DNA of 64,000 bases, taken from contig BDIU01000462.1 of NCBI GenBank assembly GCA_002118135.1, positions 20,706-84,705 of the forward strand, in the 5' to 3' direction. Below, piece by piece: positions 1 to 10,800 of this stretch. Numbering within the stretch: position 1 is the stretch's first letter; each line of letters opens with the position of its first letter. A model generated the notes under the pieces. It saw only the letters and a list, made by a program, of their open reading frames with translations. It did not search any database and was not told the origin of the DNA. The stretch is from Trebouxia sp. TZW2008. Taxonomy: Eukaryota; Chlorophyta; Trebouxiophyceae; Trebouxiales; Trebouxiaceae. A program made the position numbers and the translations under genes.

Positions 1-2540
1 GCATTGCTCCTTACGAAAGTCACCAGCTTTGGAGGCCAGTCTGTTGAGAAGGGAGAAAGCCACCTGCGTGACATTGCTGTAGTGTTGATGTTGCTTGATG
101 CAGCTGCAAGCATACAATATCGCTTTGCACAGCTCTTGATGATTTTTGGCTCTGTTTGTCCACAGCCTATGGTGTGGATGCAATCCCACAGCGAGTGATT
201 CTGTTTGGACAAGCTGCCACAACATAGTGGCACAATACAAGCCAATGCATTTGCCTTGCTACAGAGATGATGCTGCAATGCCAAGGTCTTGATGTATGGC
301 TGCTGAAGTTGACAGGCATCAGCAGCTGGCATGAAATGCTGGCGGTTACCTCATCTGTGACTTGAGTGACCGTCAGCTGCACAACCAGCTGCTGCACAAA
401 GTCACGACTCTCGGACTCAGAGAACTCGTGTGACAGCGACTTGAACAAATTTTTCCACTGCCTCACCACCTGCAGACAGTCAATGATCTGAACAAAGCCT
501 CAGACAGCAGAAAGTGCAACCCTCTCTGGCAAGAGCTGCTGCTGCGTGTTACAGGCCAGCACATTCAGGATAAGCTCATTACCTTTTCGCATGTTTCAGT
601 GGCCAGGCCAGTTGCCGTCAACTTTTTGAATTTGGCTAAATTCTCTGGTATTCTGAGTGTCTCCTTGTTGCTGATCACTTTTGCTGGATCGCCCCGATCT
701 GCAGCAAAATTGAAAGTTTGTACAGGTTCACAACTACGTGCTGCTGTTGCGTGTGCAGCATACTCCTTCTTTGTTCCATATCATGCATGCATGCTCCTTT
801 TGGCACTTGCAGATTGCAGGTGTTGACAGCCACTCTGCTCTCAAACTCAATGTGCCTACTTCCGGAAGTTGAGAAAAAAAGATACTGGTGCTAAGCTGAA
901 TTTGTTGCTGTCGGATATCTGATCAAGGTAAATGCTCATGACATGACAAACACACTCAGGGCCTCAGGCAACCTCACTATACGAATGCCAAAGATCCATT
1001 GGGCGTCTGTCCTGGACCGTGTATCACATTCTGATACATACTCAACACGTATGTTGCAAGGTGACAAGTTGGGTTGACCTAGCTGTGATTGAGCTGGCAA
1101 GGTAAGGCTTGCAACAGGTTGCTGTTGGGTCTGAGGGCCTGCCTTGGTGGCACGCAGTGATATTCTTATTTGCATGCTTATTCACAGCACAAGCAATCAG
1201 CTTGGTATGCCTCAACAGTTGCTGCAGTATACGCAACAGTTCACATGACACTTTTTGTTGCTGCATGATGGGCCAAAACCTTCTGCGCAATATGCTGAAA
1301 CAGCATGGACAGCATCACTGGGTGCTGCTGACAGACAATGCTGACAATTCGCGCGCTGGGTGAGCTCATAGTTTGCAGATGAGTGAGCAGAATGCAAAGC
1401 CTGATGTCATGTGCGTTTGACACATCAAATAAACATTGTGCTGATATGGCTGTAGTGGAGTCAAGGAACAAGCCACTCAATGCATTGCGTTGAGTTCTAC
1501 ACGCTGGTGACCAGTGCATGCATCAATCAACTAGCTCGAAGGTATCAAGAATGGAGTGTGCCGCAAAATTTGAGTTAGAGCAGGCATACCTGGCAAAGCT
1601 TGCGGCACTGTAGAAGTGCGCACGTGTCCTCATAAGCTTGCCAGCATCATTTGGTGGCAGTAGTGATGTTAGATGTCGATTGTCAGTGTTTGAGACTCTC
1701 AAGGTGTTACCTGACTGTCAGCAGCCGCTTCTTTACTGGCTATATATGGCGCTGTTGTCAGCTTGGTTGATATTCTGCCTGGCGCCTGGCTGTCCAGAGG
1801 GCGCAACGGCACCTACAGTTGGAAGGACCTCGCCCTCTTCGACTGCATTATCCTGCAGAGCATTACAAGAGAGATATTGACATAGGCATATATGCTGTCT
1901 CTGGAAGGATTTGACAGGTAAAAGAGCTTGCGCAATACCTTCATGCTAGGGCTTTGCATGCTGGAAAAGTCAGCAATCAGACGTGCAGCATCATTTCAGT
2001 CTGCAAAGCACATGCTCATCCTTTGCCGGTCACAAGCAGCTTTTGCAACTGTTGCGCGGCTAGATCAGACAAAATCTGCATTAGCCTTATTCAAAGGCTG
2101 CAGACATGCAGAAATTGTCATGATGTTTCTACAAGCGCTTGGGAACCACAGCAGCAGTCAAAAGCTTGCCTGTATGATGTAAGAAGCCACAGCTCCACGC
2201 AGCTGCTTCTTGTTGTCAAGCGCTGGCAAGGCTTTTCCTTGCTGAGTCATTCTCTGCCTTGCACAGTTATACACCCGTTGCAGAGTGTCCTGACTGAAAG
2301 GCCTGAAATAGTTCAACATTCTGCGGGTTGCTTGCTGAATGTAGTGCAGGTCCTTGGGGTGCTGTGGCAGCAAGTATGTTTGCACTGCACCCAGCAAGTC
2401 TTCCTTGTTGTGACAGAAGACTGCACAACTTGACGCTCCAGCCTCCAGCTCCTCATGGCTGAGATCCCGTAGCACGCTCTGCAGTCGCGCCCGAGAAGTG
2501 TCCTGCAGTCAGGCATGCGGTCAAATTTGTGCAAAGACGC
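1..2540 (-). CDS. Unrecognised multi-exon gene, truncated at left edge
   Basis: The minus strand carries several open stretches with balanced, protein-like composition separated by intron-like sequence. The best is about 2,510-2,158, which contains RDLSHEELEAG and a helical stretch with RRMLNYFRPFSQDTL. Others lie at 1,519-1,241, 1,175-936 and 469-360 (WKNLFKSLSHEF). A possible first exon lies near 2,690-2,640 (ILRDELKREASADM followed by GT). The helical, Leu/Gln-rich character suggests a solenoid-type protein, but I do not recognise the family. Exon borders are not reliable. The gene would continue beyond base 1. It could also be a pseudogene. Confidence 0.35.
730..900 (+). repeat. Diverged direct repeat, copy 1
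   Basis: A segment containing CCACTCTG, CAAACTCAAT and GCCTACTTCCGGA followed by a GTTGA-A-rich-GATGCTG-like end recurs in the same orientation at about 5,720-5,895. The two copies bracket the decayed transposase and the gap. Confidence 0.6.
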
Positions 2541-2931
2541 TAGCGTCTGTTGTTCAGGGCATAAGATCGACTGGGCCCAAGATGATCACGAGCAGAGATT
2601 CAAGCGATTGCCTGATTCCTACCATGTCAGCGCTTGCTTCCCGCTTCAGCTCATCTCGAAGGATCAAACACGATATGCCTCGAGCCTTGAGCCGGCCGCA
2701 ATCGCGCTGCCGATGCGGAGTTGCTTGACACGCTGATCACGGCAGTCGCAAACGAGGGATGTTGTGTCCGGCGTCATTCACTCAAGCTGGCTTGGGCTTG
2801 ATCGTGGATTGTTGACGTCCCGTGACGCAAATCGCGAACGATCCACGCCGTGATCGTGGGTTTGGGTGGGTTTCAGCCTTTTAGCGCTCGTAGACGATAT
2901 TGTCAATTGCCTGTTTCTGGCAGGAACATGC

Positions 2932-3216
2932 NNNNNNNNNNNNNNNNNNNNNNNNNNNNNNNNNNNNNNNNNNNNNNNNNNNNNNNNNNNNNNNNNNNNN
3001 NNNNNNNNNNNNNNNNNNNNNNNNNNNNNNNNNNNNNNNNNNNNNNNNNNNNNNNNNNNNNNNNNNNNNNNNNNNNNNNNNNNNNNNNNNNNNNNNNNNN
3101 NNNNNNNNNNNNNNNNNNNNNNNNNNNNNNNNNNNNNNNNNNNNNNNNNNNNNNNNNNNNNNNNNNNNNNNNNNNNNNNNNNNNNNNNNNNNNNNNNNNN
3201 NNNNNNNNNNNNNNNN
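2932..3216. other. Assembly gap (run of N)
   Basis: A continuous run of N. Any open frame crossing it is meaningless. The flanks differ: the left side (2,700-2,930) is CpG-rich and promoter-like, while the right side leads into the transposon remnant. A second 2-base gap at 3,611-3,612 lies inside a C-rich tract. Confidence 0.99.
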
Positions 3217-3559
3217 TGGCACATGTGATCAGCCTTGTTGGCTGGCTAAAGCATGTAAAATTATTCTCTCTCTTCTCTTTGAATTGAAAGAAGCAGAGAT
3301 GGACCGCTCAGCGTCCAGGCTACCCTGACTAGCCATAGCTTTGCCTGGGCTGTGACGCACCCCACAATACATAGGTAGGCTTGTGGCGCATGCATCTCAT
3401 ACCTTTGTGTTGCGACATACATGCGTTCCTTGCAAACATGCCATGAAGTTCTCAGCCGAACATTCAGCCAGCCGATCTTTCAGAGATCATGCAGCGATTA
3501 GGACGTCAGCAGATGTGTTTTTCAACTTGTACTCGTCGTGCCTAATCGCTGCATGCAGA

Positions 3560-3655
3560 TCACGCCCTCTCCCCCCGCCCCAACCACTCCCCACCCGCCC
3601 CAACCACCCCNNCCAAAAACCCCTTCCCCGTCCCCAAACCCCCACCCCCAAAATA
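3560..3655. repeat. C-rich low-complexity tract
   Basis: Runs of four or five C alternate with A-containing spacers for about 90 bp and include a 2-base gap. The complementary strand could form G-quadruplexes. It lies directly upstream of the transposase-like coding remnant, and the gap probably reflects difficulty sequencing it. Confidence 0.8.
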
Positions 3656-5403
3656 CATTCAAACGAATTCAATTTCAACATGCAAAATGGACCTTCGTGC
3701 AGCATGTCAAGCTGGTCGGGCATGATGACAAGCGTGCAATCACAGGTGCATAGCGTCAAAGCGTTGCTCTCGCTTTCTGCTGTGCACGGAGGCACAGCTT
3801 GTGAATTTTGTTGTGTTGCAGCTGCGCCTTTCATTCGTGCTGACGGTGTCTTTGGGCCAGTTCAACTGGTGTTGCAGAGTAAGACTCTGCGCGACATTGC
3901 TGATGTGATACACCTGCTGAGTACAGATAATTTTGAGGGTTGGGATTTTACATTCTCTGTCACCCATTGGAGCAATCTGGAGACTATCAAACGCTATGTA
4001 CCGAAACTGCTAGCTCCCTGGTAGCTACAATAAACTTTGTTTTTTGCTGCAGTCTACAAGCTGTTTAGTTTGTTTGCCAAACCCCTCAGAGCTGTGTTGT
4101 GGCTCATGACACCTACAAGCTGCGCAGCATGCTCAAGATCAAGCAGGAGTTGCAATTGCAGCCTGAATTCCCAGCAACGATTATCATGAACAGCTGGTCT
4201 GTGCATAACAGTGCCGCTTTCTTAAAGTTTCTAAACACAGAATGCCCATGCATGCACAAGCAGTTTGTGCCAGCAGGTGACAACCTGATGACAAGCCCTG
4301 TGCAAATGTCATTGTGACTGGTGCAATGTGCCTCCTGCAGCTTTCACAAGAACATACGGCCACAATGACCACTAACAAAGCCAGCTGTTTGCAGGGTGCA
4401 CAAGCAAAGCACAGCCTTGTGATTTTGGCGCACAGCGGCCCTTCAAGGCGACCATGAAGCAGGCCTTTGATGCTCATGTCTCCACTGTCATATACACGTC
4501 TGAAACTTCAAGCAATCGTGAAGCAGGCATTTGATGCTTATGTCTCCAGTCTCATCTATGAGGTACACATGCAATGCATTACAGCATGCCATACACATTC
4601 TTGGTGTACATATTGTCAACAAGATTGCAGGGTCAACACATGTTCCTGCAATATATTGAACGTTGTGACATGGCTGCTTGCAGAGACTACAAGATGACGA
4701 CGGTACTGAGTTTATGTTGGACTTGCGCTTATCACAGCTAAAGCCCAAGCTGCCTGGTTTTCTGCTGACTGGTAGGAAGCGTTGTGCAGATGATCAAGAT
4801 ATGCTGTACAAGAGCTGGACATAGTGTGGATGGCATGAAGCTTGGCAACTTGAGTTCCAGCTTACAGCCACAGAGATGTACCATGCTGGTACCCTGTACC
4901 CTCAGCATGACCCAGCAGCTGAGTTGCTTGAGTCCGAACCCTCCACCAGTATGGATGACGTAGATGCAGAGGGTGATCCTGTGCCCAGGGTTGCCAAGCA
5001 CAGAGGCCGTCCAGTAGGCAGCACAAGCAGGAATGTCAGCAGTGGTGCACAGCAGCAGTCAAAACAACCCAGAATGTCTTCTGCCGGTGCCACTGTTCAG
5101 GCAGCATCAGCTGGCAGAGGCAGGGGCAGGGGCAGGGGCAGGGGCAGGCCCAAGAAGATGGTGCGGCTGTATGATGAGGTTTCAGAAGCAGAATCAGCAA
5201 CTAGCAGTGCAGCCACAGCCAGTGACTCAGACTCAGAGTCAGTCAGCTCTGAGGCAGGATCTGGCACAGCATCTGATGCCTCTCAGCCAGGATCAGAGGC
5301 AGACATAGAGCAGTCAAAGCCTGAGGATGCTGCAGAGCAAGCTGAACCCACATACAGCTCAGAATCAGACATTCAGGAGATGCATTCATCAGATGATTAT
5401 TGA
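3640..5403 (+). pseudogene. Degenerate DDE-superfamily transposase with AT-hook acidic tail
   Basis: Fragments in shifting frames match the order of motifs in DDE_1-type transposases: GHDDKRAITGA (about 3,718-3,745), then VQLVLQSKTL, then FSVTHWSNLETIKRYV (ending about 4,020), then a block NSWSVHNSAAFLKF and FVPAGDN (4,190-4,285), then DDDGTEFMLDLRLSQL (about 4,690-4,740). The last exon (4,876-5,403) is open and encodes an AT-hook (GRGRPKK), an RG/hexamer repeat, and a Ser/Asp/Glu-rich tail ending at 5,403. In the family the block before WSVH normally carries a catalytic Asp; here the residue is Asn (MNSWSVH). Frameshifts and stops upstream indicate decay. The tail is better preserved than the catalytic part. 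A multi-exon domesticated gene is the alternative. Family placement rests on motif memory only. Confidence 0.65.
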
Positions 5404-5719
5404 TCCATTTACAGTTGTCCTATACCTACAGCCGCAATATGATAGGTGCAATACAGAACCCATAGCATTGATCTTGTATGCTCATTCTGCTCAAACATCG
5501 TTGGTCAACAATCCTGTTTGCGTCTACAGCTTGTAAATGCATTTTCAGCCTGAGGTCTGCAGTGCAAACTTCATTATAAATTCTGGAAATGCCATGTATC
5601 GTGCGACCTCATATAACGTCAATTCTGGAAGCGTTCTGGAATTTACAACGCTTTTTTCAGAATTATCAAACGTGCGACCTGCATCAAAATCGTATGCAAA
5701 CTTATTTGTATGGCTACGG

Positions 5720-5895
5720 TATCAACGGTGTGCATGCAGCGTTCAACTGCTGAGCATGCATGCTCTTGCCAGCACTTGGGAGAATGCAGGCGTCGACAAC
5801 CACTCTGTTTCCAAACTCAATTTTGCAATGAGCCTACTTCCGGATGCTGCTTACACTGCAATTGCTGAACGTTGAAAAACAAAGATGCTGTTGCT
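5720..5895 (+). repeat. Diverged direct repeat, copy 2
   Basis: Shares CCACTCTG, CAAACTCAAT, GCCTACTTCCGGA and a downstream GTTGAAAAACAAAGAT-type end with 730-900, in the same order and orientation. Possible remnant of element ends or a segmental duplication. Confidence 0.6.
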
Positions 5896-5914
5896 GCATG
5901 AGGCTGCTGTGGTC

Positions 5915-5921
<7 letters not shown>

Positions 5922-5957
<36 letters not shown>

Positions 5958-5998
5958 CCGTGCTGCTGCTGCTGCTGTTGCTGCTGCTGTTGCTGCTG
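5922..5998. repeat. (CTG)n trinucleotide microsatellite
   Basis: A nearly uninterrupted CTG/TTG repeat lies about 200 bp upstream of the SDR start, in promoter or 5' UTR. In the reverse frames it gives artefactual poly-Gln and poly-Ser open frames. Confidence 0.95.
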
Positions 5999-6196
5999 AC
6001 ATGGTTGCTGTGGGTCGGGTAGGGAAGCCTGGCTTCGGAGCCAGTTTTGCAACTCGCAAATGCTGTGGCATGAAAAGCGCGGTGGATCGAGGGGTCGAGC
6101 AGGGTTTCAAGTCCAGGAGTTCTTACATTGCGCGACAAGGTCTTTTCGCTTTTGCTGAGGCAGCTGCTGCATCGAGCGCTGCGCTCGAGTCGACCG

Positions 6197-7069
6197 ATGA
6201 AGGTCATTTTGATAACAGGTTGCAGCTCAGGTCTCGGCAAAGCTCTAGCTCGAACTCTGCATAACTACGGAGACGGTGGCGCTGCTGGCAGAGCATCCTC
6301 GTATCGAGTGTTTGCAACCTCCAGAAATATCAATGACCTGTCAGATTTGAAGCGCGACGGGATCGACACCGTTCGTCTGGACGTCAATAACGCTGATGAA
6401 GTTAAAACAGTTGTAGACCAGATCGTGCGCGAGGCCGGAGGCATCGACATGCTAATCTGCAACGCCGGAGTGATGCGTCTGGGACCAATCCTCGAGCAAG
6501 ATATATCGGAAGTCAGAGCCATATTCGATACAAACCTATTCGGCTCACTTGTATGTGCTCATGCTGTCGCCCCAGTCATGATAAGGCAGCGATCTGGCAT
6601 CATCGCTGTGACTGGCAGCATGTCCGTCAATGTGACGGCGCCATACATAGCAGCTTACTCTGCCTCCAAAGCAGCTCTCCACAGCATATTCGAAGGCATC
6701 AGGCTGGAGTTGCTGCCATATAATGTTCACGTCAGCGTTATAGAAGGTGGACTGTTTCGCAGCAGCCTGATCCAAAAGAGCACTTTTGACCTCAGCAAGT
6801 TTACAAGGCCAGACTCCCTCTGGAGCCGTGCAAGCAATGGAATGGCAGCTTTTGCAAAATTCTTGGAAACAGGTTCGACCTCAACTGCTGAGCAGGTAGC
6901 AATTATTGTTGCCAAGAAACTATGCCAGACAAAGCAGCCTCCAGCGCTGATATTGGCAGGAGATCAGATCTGGATGACTAGACTGAGCGGGCTTATCTAT
7001 AAGTATATATCTCCAACTGCGATCCACAAGAACTTGGCAACACGCTTTGGCCTTAATCAGAAGTGGTAA
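6197..7069 (+). CDS. Short-chain dehydrogenase/reductase, AYR1-like, intronless
   Basis: A 290-residue NAD(P)-dependent SDR. From the chosen ATG (6,197) the protein begins directly with the Rossmann strand MKVILITG and the cofactor motif TGCSSGLG. It then has CNAGV, the catalytic Ser in VTGSMS and the YSASK catalytic Tyr/Lys pair. An in-frame upstream ATG (6,128) would add 23 residues that look like 5' leader. The region after the catalytic motif (IRLELLPYNVHVSVIEGG) resembles 1-acyl-dihydroxyacetone-phosphate reductases and related lipid or sterol SDRs. Substrate is not determinable. A C-terminal hydrophobic patch is weak. It is the only long intronless gene in the window and is flanked by heavily interrupted genes, so retroposition or acquisition is possible. 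SDR identity is certain; the exact enzyme is not. Confidence 0.93.
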   Translation: MKVILITGCSSGLGKALARTLHNYGDGGAAGRASSYRVFATSRNINDLSDLKRDGIDTVRLDVNNADEVKTVVDQIVREAGGIDMLICNAGVMRLGPILEQDISEVRAIFDTNLFGSLVCAHAVAPVMIRQRSGIIAVTGSMSVNVTAPYIAAYSASKAALHSIFEGIRLELLPYNVHVSVIEGGLFRSSLIQKSTFDLSKFTRPDSLWSRASNGMAAFAKFLETGSTSTAEQVAIIVAKKLCQTKQPPALILAGDQIWMTRLSGLIYKYISPTAIHKNLATRFGLNQKW

Positions 7070-7891
7070 TTTTGTGGTTCGCGGACATGTTGCTACAGAC
7101 ATCATTTGATACTCTTTTGACTCTTGGCTGGCTTGTAGTTGCCATAGCTTCATACTGACTGTTACAATGCACCTGAGGGCTGCTATCAAGGATGTGTACA
7201 TGCACTACATAGACATGATTATGCCCCAGCTGCCCACCCCTTTCCACTCGCTACAATGGGAGTTGCAATGTTCCTTGTGCCTTCTTGCTGCAACCCACGT
7301 CTGCAGTCAAACTTCAAGTTTGGCAGTGCTGAGATACTCATATAGTTATGTTGGATGCGGCACCGACCTCAAAGACCATGTCACTGACCTGATGGTACAT
7401 ACCACATGAATGTAGCCTGATAGTGGTAGATCTAGAGTGCAATGTTCAGCATGTGTCCTGCTGGACATAAGTGACCAGCACAGTGTGCGACAGTACTGGT
7501 CGAATATTCTTTTGGAGAGTTTTTGTGGTTGTGATCTGTCGGGTTTTTGTCCTGCCCACAATTCATCTGACAGATCCCAATGGGCATGTTTATATCATCA
7601 TTCATTGCTGTAAATTCTTTTAAACCATCTCGATGCACAATGTCAGCATAGCTACAGACTTACGGACAGCTCAGATGAATGCGCTGGAGTCCAATCAAAC
7701 TCACACCATCCATGTGCAGATCTGTCGGCATCTGATGTTGCCCTGAAAGGCCACTAAAGTGTGTAAATGACTTGCCTGACAAGCTGTACAGTGTGTGCAC
7801 ATGTGCACAAATGCTGTATTGCAAATCCATAGCTGACCAGTACCAAGTTGGCTTGGCTCGTTGCAATGCATGCAAACGTTGTTTCAAATGC
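7070..7891. other. Intergenic region between SDR and APC4 3' ends
   Basis: Convergent 3' flanks of the SDR gene (+) and APC4 (-). Short open frames on both strands show no recognisable domain or splice structure. I see no RNA gene or mobile element here. Confidence 0.6.
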
Positions 7892-10800
7892 TCAATAGTC
7901 ATCATTCTCCATGCTGTCTTCAGTTTCTGTCTCTTCTTCATCTTCAACAAGATCATACACTACAGCTCGCTGCTTGCCAGAGGGTACACAGGCTACCCCT
8001 CTGGACCCGCTCACAGCCAGAGGCCCCTGCACTTGTCCATACGAGCTGCTGCGCTGCCTAGCAGCGTCAGGCAGATCGCACACTGCCCCATCCTTCAAAC
8101 ATGCCTGTGTGCAACAGTTCCACAGTTGCTTGCCACACACAGGTTCATGAAACATTGCTCACAGCGAACTCCTCCTGCAGCTGCACATATGAGCTGCTGC
8201 GCTGCCTAGCAGTGTCAGGCAAGTCATACACTGCCCCATCCTGCAATCACGCCTGTACGCAACAGATGCATTTCTGCTTGCTATATATATGTTCATGAAA
8301 TAATGATCACAGCCTTTCCCCTGCACCTGTCCATATGAGCTGCTGCGCTGCCTGGCAGTGGCAGATCACACACTGCCCTGTCTGTCAAACACGCCTGTGC
8401 GCAACAAATCCACACTTGTTTGCTACTCCTCACACACGTCTGTGTGCCAGACACGCAGTGTTGCTTGCTGTACATGGGTGCATGGAACGGTGTGAAGTTG
8501 TGCGGATGTGATATGTGGTGACTGACTGGGCTTCATGTCACTTGCAGCTGTGCTGTCCTCTGGGTGCACCATAAGAGAGGTAGACCATACAGTCAATGCA
8601 TGTCTGCATGCTAGCAGATGCGTTGGCTTTGCCAGCAATGCCAGTCGCCCTGGCCTGCTCAACAGTGAGGTGCAGAAGCAGCTAATTAGCAAGCGTACAG
8701 CCCTCAAAGCACAACTCGTGTCGAGCACCACCGACAGCGATCAGGGCAAGCTCTCACATCCAATCGCAATGGCAATAAGAAGCCAGTAACATAAGAAGCT
8801 GAGGACATGAGAAGATGATGACAGGGCGCATCTCAAATTTGTGGCAATTGAGCTGATTGATGTCACTGCCATACTGGTGCAGGGCCAAGCAGGGCAGGCC
8901 ATCCAGTGGAAACATGATGACAGGGCCTATCTGAAACATGTGGTGACTAAGCTGATTGGTGCCGTTGCCATATCAATGCAGTGACATGAAAGGCAGATGA
9001 CTGAGTGGAAAGATGATGACATTGAAAAAGGATGACAGGGCGTACCTCAAAGACGTGGAGATTGAGGTGAATGGTGCCATTGCCATACTGACTCAGGGAC
9101 ATGGAGGGCAGCTCATCCGGTAGCAAGATGACGACATGAAAGAATAATGATAGTTCATACCTCAAAGATGTGGTGACTAAGCTGATTGGTGCCGTTGCCA
9201 TACTGACTCAAGGACATGAAGGGCAGGTCCTCCAGGGGAAAGATGACAATGCGACAACTGGTGGAGCCGCCATGGGACATGCGTGCCTTGTCTTTCAGCA
9301 GAAGAGCCACTTGACCTGCCTTGTAGAAGGCAAAGTCCACTGTGGCCTCATGATTGGGCACTGTCACCAGGCACGCATCCATCTGCAACCCAGCTTTGTT
9401 TTCTCAGCCACCATGTCAAGCCAGGAGAGCAAGCATACTGCTGTACAGCAATGTCTCTTCGTGAGGACACTCGATACAAGGACAATTTTGATGTAAGGAC
9501 CACGCAGCCGGTGTTAATCATTGCATTCTGACTACATTGGCACCTCTGAGTAAGAACCACTTTTCTTGGGGACCAAAGCAGCCATTGCAAAGAGAAGTCA
9601 CTGTATTGCCAAAGCTCAGGTTGACACTGAAGCAAGGTTTTATGTCAAACTGCAGCATCAATCTGCTGCCAAATGCGTCATCCAAGCACATTATGATTGG
9701 CTCAAGGCAAGGTTGCAAGACTTGCGGCACAAACAAGAGACACAGCCATGCAAGCACTCATTGCATCTGTTGAAGCCCTCACCATGGTGAAATGAAGCTG
9801 CTGCTCTTGTTGCTGTGAAGTGTCAGAGGCTGAAGGAACTCTTAACAAGCCGAGGTGCTGTTGCTGCGCCCTGGCTTTCTGAGCCAAGAAGCACACGCAG
9901 GGTTGCGCCTCACTTTTGGCACCTATGCAACAAGTCACTCTCAGGCCTCTGAATCATCATAGGCTCATGAGTCATCGCAAACGTCAAGACTGCCAGCAAG
10001 CCATAGCCTCTCGCAGCTTGCAACATCATGTGCATACAGTTCCATGTCATATGACAGGGTTTCAAGGCTTTCAGCTGGGCAAACCATGCACCTACATTTG
10101 CACGTTACAGATGATTCACTGTGGTGTTGATGTGTGTCTTTGAAATGCCATTGCTGACCTGTAGGGCGCCCAGTTGGAACCCAAATGCTGGCAGCAGGAG
10201 GGAAGGGCGTTTTGGGCAGCTGTGAAGCTAGGGCCAAGTGTGTCAAGGGCTGTATGGTGGTGCTGATGGCAGTGGGGCTGCACGCAAACGCCCCAGTGCA
10301 CAGCTGCATTGTCTGCTGCAGCATCTGCCTGATGGTGGCATCTGATGGCAGGGATGATAGAAGACTTGAATCATCTCCCAAGATGTGCATCAAAGCTTTG
10401 ACTGGGCCAGACAGCTCCACTGCTGCTAGGAGGGATTTGTGCCCACTTGTCTTTTGTTGAACAGCCTACACTCACATGCCAGCTTGCCGAGCTTTTCCAG
10501 CTTTGATGACACAATGCCTGCAGATGCATGTTGCTAGTCTAGGGCAGCTGCAGAAATTGTTGCAGAACAGGGCTCAGTATGCCGCGCCTTTGGCCAATTT
10601 GCTGGTTCGACCCATGCTCTTCATGCAAAGACTTTGGCAAGTCATACAGGGCTTTAATTGTATGCAAGGAACAGACTCTGAAGTTCTTTCAACTGAGGCA
10701 CAAACAATTGCTTGCACATGATGCAGGCACATGGCACACATTTCTGCCTGCAATACTGCACAACTTTGATGGGCTCCACGCCTTTGTAGTTGTCACAGAG

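Larger units (their letters stand above)
5404..6127. other. Intergenic: repeat-bearing upstream region of the SDR gene
   Basis: No convincing gene. It contains the second copy of the direct repeat (5,720-5,895), a local duplication of AATTCTGGAA-type words at 5,578-5,645, and the CTG microsatellite at 5,922-5,998. CpG content rises towards 6,196, as expected for the SDR promoter. Confidence 0.6.

Noticed and set aside
2778..3328. Open frames of 113-148 codons spanning the N run
   Set aside because: They exist only because N is read as open sequence.
3560..3655. Telomeric repeat tract
   Set aside because: C runs are irregular and do not follow a CCCTAAA-type period.
5817..6240. Minus-strand poly-Gln/poly-Ser frames
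   Set aside because: They are translations of the CTG microsatellite in several frames, antisense to the SDR leader; no other coding signal.
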